From: Sialis fuliginosa
Lineage: Eukaryota; Arthropoda; Insecta; Megaloptera; Sialidae
NCBI GenBank assembly: GCA_961205875.1
Contig: OY540813.1
Span: 21,919,001 to 21,983,000, forward strand
Reading direction: 5' to 3'
DNA: 64,000 nucleotides
Shown here: positions 47,401 to 59,829 of the stretch, piece after piece
Position numbering within the stretch: position 1 is the first letter of the stretch
Layout: the number at the start of each line of letters is the position of its first letter
Position numbers and translations under genes: made by a program
The notes under the pieces: model-generated
The model's database searches: none
What the model was told of the DNA's origin: nothing
The model's input: the letters and a program-made list of their open reading frames with translations, nothing else

Positions 47401-48550
47401 GCAGTTCATTTAAATATCTGATAAATCATGTAAATATTTATATCTAGATCGATGAGTACCAGCTGGAAATCTCTCAGTAACCAGTTATTCTGCTAAGCAA
47501 TAGTGCACTTACAATTAGTGACAACAATCCATAAGTTTTTCTGCTACTTTCGTTTTATTACTATGTTTAATTGGATCATCCAAGAAAAGAATGTTGCTTG
47601 TCATGCTTAGAATTAAGTCAATAAGCTGTTTGGAATTTATAGTGATTTGTTTCTCTTTTTTCTATTTTATGTTTTAATTTATAACCAATGGCTGTAGTTT
47701 ATGATGTGTAAAGGTTAATGTAATGTTATTATGCTTCTTTGATATAATATATTAATATTAAATTGTTATTTGTTACATACTTTATATCAATTCACTTAAT
47801 TGGCATTATAAAAAAAAATCTCATAAAAAAATAATCCTTCTGAACTATTATAGGGGATAAAAGAGGGAGGTGGGATCGACAATTTCAAAATTTATCATTT
47901 CGTTACAAAAGAACGTTCTCTAATAAAAAAATATAAAAAAATAATGATATAATAAATTCGATAAAAGTGGTTGCTCTTTCAATTTTTTTTTAATAATTTG
48001 AATTGTTGCTAGTTTCTAATATAAATATGTGTACATAATACCTACTTTCAAACGCTATAAGATATTAAATGTTAATGCAAATTGTATGTACGTTTTTATT
48101 TAAGGAATAATATTTGCACAATTAATTATTTGAATTAAACATTCATGAACTATGAGTCATTGCAAATTATTAAATAAATAAATTTCATTTTAAAAGTACA
48201 TCTTTGAATGTATATAAATAAACGTAGCCTTTATTAAATATATTTTTGAAATAAAAATGTATCTGTCATTTGATAAATATAAATTGCACTGTATTGTATA
48301 ATTATTATGATAATATTTCAAAGGAACTACACATTACATATATACAATTTCAAAAGACACGTTTTTGTACTTGTATATAAATATTTTTTTAAAGTAGTAA
48401 TTCAAAATATATATACTAATGTGGTAAATTTTTATAAAAAGTACTGAAATACTATACATTTTTCTAGGAATGTACTTGTGTATTTTAATACATATTTTTG
48501 GTAAAGGTATATTTGTACATTTTACTTACAAGTAGATATACATAAGTATA
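47401..48550. other. AT-rich stretch, no gene seen
   Basis: Only short chance frames and AT-rich low-complexity DNA. Confidence 0.5.
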
Positions 48551-48622
48551 ATTAACTACCTTTGGTGAATTTAGCACGAGGAAGCACTGTGCATTTACTT
48601 TTTTATAATGCAGCAAGTATTA

Positions 48623-48735
48623 TCTATATATATATAAAGCTCAACGTGTCTTCGTCTGTCTGTCTGTCTGTTTTTTTTAAATCCTAAACAATAATTCCGT
48701 AGTCCAAGCGGGCGAAGCCGCGCGGGCCCAGCTAG
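48623..48735 (+). mobile_element. Mini-Helitron-like element (113 bp)
   Basis: Begins TC (TCTATATATATATAAAGC) directly after an A and ends CTAG directly before a T, the A/T target of Helitrons. Just before the CTAG end is a GC-rich block with the hairpin GCGG-gcgaag-CCGC, then gcgggcccag. It sits beside a truncated inverted family A head (about 48555-48598). Too short for coding. Confidence 0.65.
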
Positions 48736-49811
48736 TACATAATATGAACAGATTTGAAAGTCATGCAAAGATGACATTTTTTCACCCTGAAAAATTACGG
48801 GGCTTTCTATATCACGAACACACATACACACACACACACACACACTAGCTAACCTTGGTCTCAGAGATCAATGACATTCCACAATTCCATACCTTCTTAT
48901 TGTTAGATCTGCTACTCTAATTTCTATATGAGAAATCAGTGCATAGATTTTTGTGAAATAGTTGAGAGAGCGGAAATGGTGTCGCGCTGCTCCGATTTCC
49001 TTTTATTTGCTTATTAGTGTTGTTGTAGTGAAATTTCATAATTGTAATGATAAACAGCCGTTGAAAATGATACAGCATTTGTTTACGATTGACTAATGTG
49101 GCTGTAAACTAATATAACAATATTATTGTTTTTATTTTGTTTTTTAAACATATTTTAATTGAATGTAAATAAACTAATGTGGCCACCACATTTTTTTTTT
49201 CTTATATCTATTATTATACAGAAATTAATCTTAAAAACGGTTCATTCTGCAGAAAATTGGTTAAATAATATATGTATTTTAGATAATATCCTCTACAACG
49301 TTTTTTAAGAAATGTTTTAAAAATATATTTTTAATAGATTTTAATTTTTTTTTAAGATATTATCTTTAAAAAAATTGTGTACAGCTTTATGTAGATATTT
49401 TTTTCCCGTACCAAATAGTCTTCCAAATTATTAGAATATATTTTTATTATTATTTTTTATTTTGATAACTCAACTTTCTAGGTCAAACTAGCAGTTTGTG
49501 AAAACCGACAGACAGACAAATAGTGTTGATTCCATAAGTGTGCCTACTTCTAAAAAATACCTTCTCCTGTAAAATTAACTTTTTATCGTTTACGATAAAT
49601 CCGCGTTTTGGGTCAGTGGCACATACATCAAAGGCAAATTAGACAACTACCTAAGCCCTAGGTCTTCTAACCGCAATAGATATTTCTTCTTAAAAAAATA
49701 TCCTGCGAGATAATTTTTTTTAAATCTCTCAACAAAGTGGGCGCAAATTATTTTGTATTTAGAACTCCTAACGATCATAGTGCGCCAAAAGTTATATAGA
49801 TATATTACCAG

Positions 49812-50517
49812 TAGTGATGCTGTGTAGAGATATCCCGGTAATTTCTCGTTTTTTGCTGTCTTGACTCCTGGGAGTTTTTTTGTTAAAAGTCCCGTGACTG
49901 GAGATTTTCTAATTTAAAATATTCGTAATACATTCTATATTTTATTTTTGAAAATATAATTGTTATGGTTCAGAAGCAGAAAATTTCTCAATTAAAAAAG
50001 ATAAAAACTAAATGAGTATTAGATTTTCCAAGTTAACGGACGAAAATATTAAATATTTTGTATACTATACCTGTAAAGCATTGCTGACGATAAAGCCAAC
50101 ATCGGCAAAAAAAACGAGCGAGTATTCTCGATAGCTGCAATATGTATAATAAAAATTAGAAATGGGTTATCTGATTCGGTTTTAAATTCATTGGTATTTA
50201 AAAGCTTATTTTGGTAGGCAAAAATAAAAAATAAATGTTTTTTGTGTTTTTGATTACGTTATTGTATTATATATTTTCATAAATAATAAATGTGTTAAAA
50301 AATATTTATCTTTCTAAATAAATTTGTTTTAGTAATTTAACATGTTCGCTTTTAAATACACGCAATATCTTTATATAATACATACAAATATTTATAAAGA
50401 TTTTTTTTATAATTTCATTAATGAGCAAACAAAAGTCTCGGGTCCCGGAAAATCCAGGGACCATAAAATTATCACGAGTTTTTGAAAAAGCCGAGACTTC
50501 AGAATCTCTTATTACTA
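49812..50517 (+). mobile_element. Decayed hAT transposon, deletion derivative
   Basis: Left end TAGTGATGC..agagatatcccgg and right end, read inverted, TAGTAATA..agagattc are imperfect inverted repeats with TCCCGG-rich subterminal parts. The element is 706 bp and contains the transposase remnant at 50012-50217. No exact target duplication. Confidence 0.6.
50012..50217 (+). pseudogene. hAT transposase C-terminal dimerisation domain, frameshifted
   Basis: The first part, from 50012, reads through LTDENIKY and ends ALLTIKPTSAK. A run of eight A at 50107-50114 breaks the frame. The next frame continues ERVFS, then KIRNGLSD and LNSLVFKS, with a stop at 50215-50217. This matches the hAT C-terminal region (pattern IPPTSAxSERVFS...RNRLS...L..LxFLK). 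The rest of the transposase is missing, so it is non-functional. Confidence 0.75.
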
Positions 50518-50529
50518 CAGTAAGTTTAG

Positions 50530-51360
50530 GCATAATAAAAACCTTTTAAACCATTTAGACACACCTTATAGGTTATTTAATATCATACCGTTTATATTAT
50601 GAACCTGTTTAACATACAGACATAAACAAATTAACGAAATTAGAAATTAATTAAAACATAGTAAAATAGGTATTTAGCAATCTTTAATTATGTCGAGAAT
50701 TCTATTCAAATTATCTGCAACCATTTTCGCTAGAAAGCAGTAGCTATAGATTTTCGATCGATAACCGATTTGCAAATGGATATTTTCTAACCACACACAC
50801 ACACCTATACGTAACGTGTGTATGTGTTAGCCGGCCGGCAAGTCAGTGACCAAGTAGTGAAATAAAGAAGTATCTCTGAGGTTTAGATGCGCTAAAATGT
50901 TAATGTCTACAATATTATTGCTACTGGTAGTGATGCGTTGAAAGTGTTCCAATTACAATCGGGCCCTCAATTAAATATATTTCTCTCTAATATTACTTTC
51001 GAATTATGTTTTTTGTTTTTAATCTACATTTTTTCTACATCGTGTTCAATAGTTTACATGAAATATTTTTGTGAGTTGTACTATTGATAGGGTGGAAAGA
51101 TTGGATACATCAAATAAGCGGCACATACCAAATTTTACAGTAGAGTGAAAAATTATATTTTTTCGGTGTTTTGTCAACTTTTAAAAAAAAAATTCGTAAA
51201 TCTACTTAACATTATATTTTATATTTTTTAAGTTTCATTTAATTAAATAATGTCCATCGCCGTTTATTGTTATGGTTTTCTTTCAATTTACACAACAGTG
51301 ATTTTACTGTTATACAAGCGAACTATTGTTCTTCATAGAGCTATATTGTATTTGGAGAGA
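50530..51360. other. AT-rich stretch, no gene seen
   Basis: A short GC-richer word tagccggccggcaagtcag at about 50828 and a cacacacac run. No supportable gene. Confidence 0.45.
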
Positions 51361-51610
51361 GAGGTTTGAAACACTGATTCTAATTATATATATACCGGTT
51401 GTTCCAGACCACCCGTACACTATCTTTCACGCCCAAACTATTAAATATAGATTTATGATAAAAAATGTACTATCTTATATCGATCCTAAAAAATTTCAGG
51501 AAAATATTTTCAACCCCCTAAAATCTCCATTGGGGGGTAGTTTGAGGTGTATATGCCCGTTTCTCAGCAAAATCAAATGGAATGGTATATCCAAAAATAC
51601 ATAATTTTAA
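51361..51610 (+). repeat. Repeat end of the ccggttgttccag type with chance open frame
   Basis: atataccggttgttccagac at 51389 resembles the ends of short DNA elements seen at 22.6-23.6 kb. The 92-codon frame across it (51326-51604) has no domain and is probably repeat-derived. Confidence 0.4.
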
Positions 51611-52627
51611 AGATCATAAAAAGTAAGAACCTTTTGTAGAACAGTTTTATGACATTTATCAACGTTTTAGCGCATGTGCGATTAGCGAAACATTGGTATA
51701 GTAGAACTCAATAACTAGGTTAAACCTGTTTTTCATTGCAAACCATATCCGTTCTAATTGTGATTTGCAAACGCATGTCATATTCTGGTTCTATTTTTTG
51801 TTTTTGTTGCAATATACACAGATCACGTATTTTATACTGTCTTTATTGTAGAGTTGATTTAGGGTCGATCCAGACTATTGTGCCGGTTCCGGTCCGGTCT
51901 CACTCCAGTCAAATATTCAATATAGTAAATACTGTATTGGAGTGTGATTAGACTGAAATCGGCACGATACCTATAGTGTGAATGATTTCATTGTTTATTA
52001 TATATTTATATATGGATCGACCATAATATACCAATTATTAATATAGGTACCAATATACAGTTGAAAGGTATCACAGGATTTAACTTAAATGAAACCCATG
52101 TCTTCAAAATGAGTGTTACTAATTCTGAATAAGTTTATCTAAAATGCACTCCAGTTTAAATAATTAAATTGAAGGACATTCAAAACGTGGGTTTAAAATC
52201 TAATAATTTTAAATATATTAAGGTACACGTGCTTTTTATCACACGTTCTTTTAATTCTAATTCATTAAAACAATAAATAAAGTCATAACATTATTCCCTG
52301 ACCTACTATGTGTGTTTAAAATTTGTATATAATATCCACATGTGACATGTATTTAATATGTATATTATAATTATATTAACAGTAGCTACACCATTTTCTT
52401 GTTAACAGTATTTTAATATATATATTTATGATATTAAGTTACAGTAATTGTAGTAATAAATGCATTTTGCAAGCATTTAACATATAATTTAATACAGTTT
52501 TTAATTCTGTTAACTTTTATCGATGATATATAACCACATAATTATAGTTTACAGTTTTGGGTAAGTTTCAACTGATGAAATTTTCTCTGAATTCAAATAA
52601 TATATCAAAACACTAAAACAGATATAA
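51611..52627. other. No gene seen
   Basis: AT-rich sequence. A patch at about 51858-51965 has ccggttccggtccggtctc with a partial inverse, perhaps a repeat end. Nothing else is supportable. Confidence 0.45.
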
Positions 52628-53373
52628 CAGTGGCGTAGTTACTGTCTGAGACCCTGGAATAGAACACATGTCCGGGCCCTTGTTAAATTTTCTAACATAA
52701 TACGGCGCTACATCAAAATATCTGTAACGTTTTTCTTTTAAACAAGAATAAACACCGTTTTCAAAAACGGGAAGTTTTCTTCTTTTAATATAAAATTTCA
52801 CCATTCTATACCATCGTTTTTGGGTTACAGCGTCTACAGATCGACAGGCAAACAAATATCATGACAATAATAGTCAAAATAGATTCAGGGAAGGTAAAAA
52901 TAAATATTTCTTTCAAAATCTCGAATCCGAAAAAATCGGCTTAACAATACTTATTAGTTTATTACTTATACTAGATATATATAATACATACCCATGCCTA
53001 TATAAGAATGTAAAAAGATGGATTAGGTTGGGTTGTCTATGAAATTTATTGGTCTCTTTAGATAAATTGTTGTAAATTATTTATTTGTTTTAATTATACA
53101 TAGGTCAAAATGTAACTGAATATATTTGGAGCGAAGGGTGTATATCTACCCCATAGTTAAATTAACCGCAAAAGAATAATATCGAAAACATAGATAATGC
53201 TGTTAACACTAAAAACATTTACTAGTTTTATTACTTAATTTGAACAAAAAATATTCATTACTTTAAATGGGGGAATTTACCCCATTGACTAATGGTCTCG
53301 CGAGACGAGAGTTAGATAAATATCATCTCGTCTCGTCTCGTCTGTGCAACCCTATAGTTACGAGTCGCCACTG
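52628..53373. mobile_element. hAT-ended composite with family B and family F pieces
   Basis: CAGTGGCG at 52628 and CGCCACTG ending 53373 form 8-bp inverted ends. Inside lie a family B copy (about 52730-53010) and, at the right, a GTCTC-rich family F end (53285-53355) finishing tgcaaccctatag. No target duplication was found. The ends may belong to different elements. Confidence 0.45.
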
Positions 53374-53619
53374 ATTTAAGAACGTATAATCATGAACCAA
53401 TCAAAATTATTCTGTATGACAAAGTGGTTTTAAAAAATCGCACTTGCCCTCATGATCCAAATGCGATTCAAGGAAACGAATGTAGAATTTTGACATGGAT
53501 AACTCATTTCGTAACTTTGTGCATATACTGTGGCCAAAATGCAGCAATGGAAAAATAATGTTTACGAAACGTTCATACTGTGAAAATCTTACGCTTGCAT
53601 CACGCGACTTACTTTAATA

Positions 53620-54150
53620 TATGTAAACACCTGATTATTTGGAAGCAGAATTTTTCGTAGAATTTTAAAATCCGACCCCAATAACATTAAAAATTATTTA
53701 AAAATGGATTGCAAAAACGTATCAAAGTTAAGGGTAATTTTCCGTTAAAAATCAATTTTTGTGAAACGCTTAAAAAACTTGTATCTATCGAAAAATATTT
53801 AATTGTAAGAATTTTTAGATTTTTTAATGGGAGATATATCTTCGTAAGGAATTATTTTACTAAAAATGTTGTAATTATCTTTTTTATAGAATATTTTCTT
53901 CTCTGCAAAAATAATCTATAAAAATTTTACGTGATACGCATTGTTCTTGAAATATTTTGAAAAAAAATAATACTTTTAGGATACCACTCTCTCCATATGA
54001 TTTTGAATATTTTTATATCTATTAGCCAGACCCAATAAATAAACCAAATTCCATTAATGTCGGTAGAGTGATTCATAAGTAATAGGATTTAGGAGACATA
54101 CAGATAGACGCAACTGTTTGTTTTGACCTGGAATAAAAGATTCAGAAAAT
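53620..54150. repeat. Dispersed repeat family A (+)
   Basis: Shows the family A body (tttttatagaatattttctt, cgtgatacgcattgttcttg, ccatatgatttt) and tail (tagagtgattcataagtaat, tgttttgacctgga). No open frame beyond chance. Confidence 0.6.
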
Positions 54151-54929
54151 ATATCAGCCAAACTGAATAATTTGTTGGTATAAAAAATTCGTATAGTTTC
54201 AGTTAGTTCAAGTAGGTACATAAGTAAATTTAAAAAAAGAAATATACATATAAATACATATATTGGAATATTTAAATTATAAATAATGTTATTAACCTTA
54301 CAATCCTTGATTCATACAATAATTACTATGTCGGTATATCCTTATCGTTTCCATACAATAGAGGTACTAATACAAATACACATTTTTATGTACATGTTTT
54401 AATTTTTCATTGAAAGTTTAGTTTTAAACATTGACATCTGTACGATACCTTGGGATCGAGCAAGTTCAAAGTTACATTTTAATAATATACACTTAACGTT
54501 AACTACAACGATGAAGTATCATTTCCTTATAATCATTTCGAGGAAAAGAAATACATAGCAATGAGGTATTATCATACAATATTTAATTCTTAAATATTTA
54601 TAGGAACTAAAGCAAATTCTGATATAAGTAAGTATGTTTTAATTTTTGAAATTTTCCATTACGAAGATTTATCTCCATTTAAATAATTGTTTTTAAAGAA
54701 TATGTAAAACTCAAGTAAATTCAGAGTTCTATATCTATAGTCTGTTTGAATAAATGTGTAATATATTAACTGTATGTACATGTGAGAAAATTACTATTAA
54801 GCGATATTCTTCGAATAGTCACATACACTTTTTTAATAAAATGTAAGGAAACGTAAGATTTAATTTACATTATTAATGGACGCTCTCTATGTTTAATACT
54901 CGATTAATCAAAATCTAAGATGATATTCA

Positions 54930-55520
54930 TTTTTGTCGACGAGACTGAAGTGAGATCGAGAAAAATGAATATTCGTTTGTATGAGGCTTATAGACTCAGG
55001 AATTACTAAACCGATTTCAATGCGGTTTTCACCAATAGTTAGATAATTTTTTTGTGCATGTTCGTGGCTATTAATATTTGATGAAAACTTAAGATTTAAA
55101 ATCAAAAGACTAAAAAAATCTTCATCATGTCGTGTTTTGTTTCCATGGTGTCAGAGTATACAACTACAAAAAACATAGTAGCCATGAAATAAAGAAAGAA
55201 GAATTTACAAGAATTTACGGTTTTAACATTTTATTTTATTTACGTCACTATGATCACGTCTATTTAAAATATTTGGTCGAACAATTGGATGATTTTTGAC
55301 ACATGTCAACAATTAAATATTTTGAAATATATTGATTGAAAATTGAAATATTTATAAACATTTCACTTCCAAGAAAAGTAAAATATGGACATTGATTATG
55401 ATTGTTACAAACCTAGTGTTTCCTGCATGGGAGTTTGAAAATATAATTTTACATTATTTTCTCAATAACTACTGAACAGATTTTATTCTGGTTTTCACTA
55501 ATGGATAGGTTAGGTTAGGT
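54930..55520. repeat. Dispersed repeat family I, two copies
   Basis: tactaaaccgatttcaatgc followed by ggttttcaccaatagttag (about 55004-55040), and tactgaacagattttattct followed by ggttttcactaatggatagg (about 55469-55509), are diverged copies of one repeat. The second runs into taggttaggttagg, two to three units of the insect telomere-type TTAGG repeat. Confidence 0.5.
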
Positions 55521-55581
55521 GTATAATTTTGTGTAAATTCGAATAAAATAAACAATTCGCAGTGAACCGTGTGGTGTGGAT

Positions 55582-55633
55582 ATGTTGGGTGGGCATGTTG
55601 GGTGGTTATGTTGGGTGGTTATGTTGGGTGGGC
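55582..55633. repeat. 13-bp tandem repeat, four units
   Basis: Units atgttgggtggg(c) and atgttgggtggtt start at 55582, 55595, 55608 and 55621, differing only at the last two bases. Confidence 0.9.
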
Positions 55634-55639
55634 ATGTTA

Positions 55640-56630
55640 AATATTTTAGGTTACTATGATTTTGTAGATATTAACTCGGGTAACACCGGGTCCAATGCGC
55701 TGTATTGTATAAAAATATTTTTGTTGTTTCATTTATTAAATTAGTCTCTTGACTAAATTACGATTTATTTATCAAATATGTAATATTTTTACCACTTTTC
55801 ATAAATTTGATTATTCAGTAAACTTTTAATTTAAGTAAATAACATTCAGAAATAGGAAGGATAAGTATGCATAGTAATTTAAATATTATGTTGTTAATTA
55901 TAATAAACACTATCAATTAGTTATTTTTTATCGTGTGATGACGCATATGTTTTTGATGTCATGAAGATGAGGTCCATATTATTAATATTACTTTCGAAAC
56001 CACAAAAATCAATCTTATCTTCACCATGATTGATGTTCATGTACCATTTAATATATCGAATACACACTTTATAAAATATGTTCTGACACTCCTTTTAAAA
56101 TATGTGTATTTATAATAAGTTGCTGATCAAGATCCGTATTTCTTAGAATTTTACATGATTTATATTAATTTTTTTTCAAATCGTCAAGGTTGAGATGTCT
56201 GTAAAAATATTTTATTTTTCATATATTTTTATATTTAGAAGCAGTTTTATCATGATTCCGCATTATGCAAATTGATATTAAAATAGCATAGATAATGACA
56301 TGTTATTACTAAAATATGTAACTTGCTGAATGTTCCTATTGGGCGTTAATAGAATGGGTTCTACGGGATTTTTTAATATGAAGTACTGAGTGTACGTACA
56401 GTGATTGTGTGTCTAATTATATAAAAGAAATATTCTTTGCTGGTAAAGATAGAAAAAAATGGGACATAAATTATTCAAAATAACAAAAGAAATCTATTAT
56501 GAACCATTTGAAATATTAAATACAAAAATTGATTATTTCCTTAATAGAAACATAAATTATAGATAATATGTACTATTATCTGAAACTTTTATCTAAACCT
56601 AATATTTTTTTAAACTTGCACTGTACGTGT
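55640..56630. other. AT-rich stretch, no gene seen
   Basis: No supportable frame, RNA gene or terminal-repeat element. Confidence 0.5.
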
Positions 56631-56634
56631 ATGA

Positions 56635-56747
56635 TAGCCCGGCACCACACTCCGAAACCAATGGTTATTTTTCGAATAAATTGATTTTCGTTCCGACAAA
56701 AATAACGGGTTCTTCGGTTTTCAATTCAGTTTCGATTCAAAGCCCTG
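56635..56747. mobile_element. Short hAT-like fragment
   Basis: tagcccggcacc at the left and agccctgcta at the right are weak inverted ends. The interior has gaaaccaatgg and cggttttcaattcagttt words seen in hAT-derived MITEs. Low certainty. Confidence 0.35.
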
Positions 56748-56990
56748 CTAAAAAGTACAGTGTGCTATTTGAAAAAATGGGTCTTAAAAGGCCCCAATAA
56801 AGCTTTGGACCTATTCAATAGCTAACTGGAGGACTGGAAGTCTCAGTTAATAATGTACAGTTTATACTGAACAGCCTGTACGAGTATACTATAAAAACGA
56901 TATATATTTTTTAATTTAACGTTTATTATTAATGAGAAATGAATCATGTTAGGCAAGTGAGTGAATCAAATTGTTGGAATTTTTTCATGA

Positions 56991-57305
56991 TTATTTTACA
57001 AAATTTAAAATGTCAAACTTCACCCGGATAGCGTGATCAGAACATGGTTTATTTTTCTTACTCATAAGGGTTTGTGATGAGACGGGTAACAGTAACTGCT
57101 CGCAAAGTGCAATAAATCTTTGGCAAAAATCTCTCGGGCGTCGAGAACAGCTTTCACAGAGGTGCAATAACAACAATAACATATCGGAAAGAGGTATCAT
57201 AAAAATGATTAACCTAATTTCTAAGTGTAAGTGGAATGATGACATAGTTTTACCCAAAGCATCTGCGGTCAACGGACGCTGCCGTTGCTGCTTCGGATGC
57301 GCCAC
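56991..57305 (-). other. Unrecognised 104-codon open frame
   Basis: An ATG-started frame on the minus strand with a GC-richer 5' third (about 57240-57320). A hydrophobic stretch lies near residues 32-48, then LCESCSRRPRDFCQRF. I recognise no domain, no promoter and no repeat copy in the window. It could be a relic of a mobile element. Confidence 0.25.
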
Positions 57306-57399
57306 GGTCGTACCAAACCAGGGCTAAATGGGGCTCGTATAATTTGTAAATGAAAATATTTATGTGATAATAATAAAAAATATAAATATTCATAATTTT

Positions 57400-58000
57400 C
57401 CTTAATACGTGCCTGATTGTTATTTTTTAAATGTATTTTTTTTCTGCTATATACACGTCAAAAATGCCATAATTAAATATTAAATAAAAGCACGTGTATC
57501 CAAATAAGTGACGATGACTAGAATTTTAGGAAGCAATTAAAAGAAGATATATTATGTTCGTTACGAAAAATTTATTACCATAGTTGTAATGACCTTTCTT
57601 GTAGAAAATTTAATTCTCTACAAAAAAGAATCGATACATTTTTTACGTAACATGAGTTTTTCTTGAAATATTTTGGAAAAAAGATCTACTCCCTCCATAC
57701 GATTGTGATGATTTTTATATGGGACCATCTACTAGTTAAGTTTCATAAATATCGATTCAGTGGTTCATAATAAGTTAACGATAACCTTAGGTATAAAATT
57801 TCGAATATTTCTAAAACCTCTAATTCAATCTGCACTAAAATTAATAGGTCTCGAGAACTCACTAAGCCAAACATTTTTTCTAAAAATAATTCAAATCATT
57901 AGTACAATCAGAATTTGCTAGAATCTCGGACACAATTTTTCAACGGTATAACAATACTTCCATTTCTTTGAAAACATGGAAGTAAAATCATTCATATAAT
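57400..58000. repeat. Family A (+) followed by family G (-)
   Basis: About 57590-57770 is a family A body (gtaacatgagtttttcttga, ctccctccatacgattgtga, gattcagtggttcataa). About 57800-58000 is the inverted family G copy (aattcaaatcattagtacaa, atctcggacacaatttttc, acttccatttctttgaaaac). They abut each other. Confidence 0.6.
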
Positions 58001-59820
58001 TATTTGATATTCTTATTATTAACAAACAAAAAATTTTAACGCGAAATTAGGTGCTGCATTTTTCAGAATATTTTATTGGTATCACCTGAGGACTATATCC
58101 GTAATTATATTTTTCTCAAAAAAACAAGAAAAGTATCACAATTGGAGAGAGGGGGGTAAATAATGTAATAAATTATACCTCATTTTCATTAAATGTTTTC
58201 GAAAGGCTCAAAATTATATTTTTTTTAAAGAATCCAATAATTACAATTCTCCAAGAATAAATACTATTGTCACGGCCCTGATATACAGTGCCCTCTACAC
58301 CCGCGAGGTGCACAGTGAAAACGCTTTACGTGTGTGTGTGTGTGTGGTAGTAGTAGTTTGTACGTTGGTTTTTTTCTTTCATTTTGTACTCTCAACTTTT
58401 TCTTTTTTACTTGCGGCGTTCAATTACATTATTTTTTATGTGCATAACTTTGTAGAAATCATCACAGTGGCTTATTACGCATATAGATTTCTATATACTA
58501 CAGTGCGTTCACACCTACTAACACACTCGCAGACATATACACATATACGTGTTAATGTTAAGGTAGTTCTCACCTTTACGATGTAATTGGTTCATTCGTT
58601 GAACGTACTATGAAACATTTGAATATGCGGGGAAATTCGTAAAAACCTGGATTCATTGTTCCCGCATACTATGAAAGTAAACTATTTAAAAATCAAACAC
58701 GTGATTTTTATGTATATAAAATTAAGCACGAGATTTAACAAAGGAAGTAAAATAATAAATAAATTCATATAGACTATAGAGAATTAATTATATAGATATA
58801 ATACATACCTTCGTTATTATAAGAGATAGGTACAGGTAAATGAGATCAAAATTTGTAATTAAAAATATTTAAAATATTCCACATTACTTAGGACCATCAA
58901 TTTTTTTATTTCACTTTAATTCTTTTGCAAAAGTGGTTATGTTATTTTTGATGGTGGTTTGTTGAGACACTTTTACAATTTAATGTTTTTTGTTGTTTTT
59001 TTTAATTTTATATATCATTTTTTCATATGTGGCATAAAATTGGTTATGGTATTGTTTCATTTAAAAAAAAACTTAAGCTAACCATGAAAAAAAAAATTAT
59101 TATATCTCAATATTAAAAGCTATCCGGTGAAACAGATTTTCTTTAAAACTGTGAGTTTTTGTCAATAGATTTGAAGGTATTGAAATTATTTAAAAAGTGG
59201 TTATCTTTAAATTTCACTCCACGTGGTATTTCAGAGTATGCAATTTTCTCAAGATTTTTTAAATTACGTAAAAAATTTAAAAAATGAAAGATGTTCAGTA
59301 ACAAAATGTAGCATTTTAAATAATAACCAATTTTCTCGATTTAAAAAAAATATAAAAGATTAATTTAAAAAAAAAACAAGATCCATAATAACAATGCAAT
59401 GGCTACAACAACATAATTCAAAAAAGTAATTATTTTAGAAAATGTTTGAATATTAGTTACTTTTAAACGTTTTATGAAGTTTTCATGAACTGCGCAACCT
59501 ATAACAAAGAAAATAATAACATTTTTTTAGTACAAGTACAAATACAATTAATAAAGTAAATGTATAAAATGTAAAAAGATTTATTGTTAGATGTAAGAAA
59601 TGTTACAAAATAACTATGAAATAGGCAATTAAATATACATCAAGGCCATAGTGAAATTCGTATCACCTTAATGTGGGAAAATATATCACAACTAAAAAAA
59701 ATTGAAACAATAATAAATAGTACCTACTACAGATTGAGCAGTACACAACTACCTACAAAAAATGTTCTAAATATAAAATGAATTACTCCACAAAAACACA
59801 TATAAGTTTAAGTATCGAGT
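58001..59820. other. AT-rich stretch, no gene seen
   Basis: A gtgtgtgtgtgtgtg run at about 58330 lies in a 92-codon frame (58308-58586) that is low-complexity-driven and has no domain. The rest is AT-rich. Confidence 0.45.
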
Positions 59821-59829
59821 CTCGTTTTA

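Noticed and set aside
48595-48843. 82-codon minus frame starting MCVCVCMCV
   Set aside because: CA-microsatellite translation running through the Helitron-like element.
51326-51604. 92-codon frame as a gene
   Set aside because: Spans a repeat end (ccggttgttccag) and shows no domain or splice context.
58308-58586. 92-codon frame rich in Val/Phe/Tyr
   Set aside because: Driven by a GT microsatellite and AT-rich sequence; no domain.
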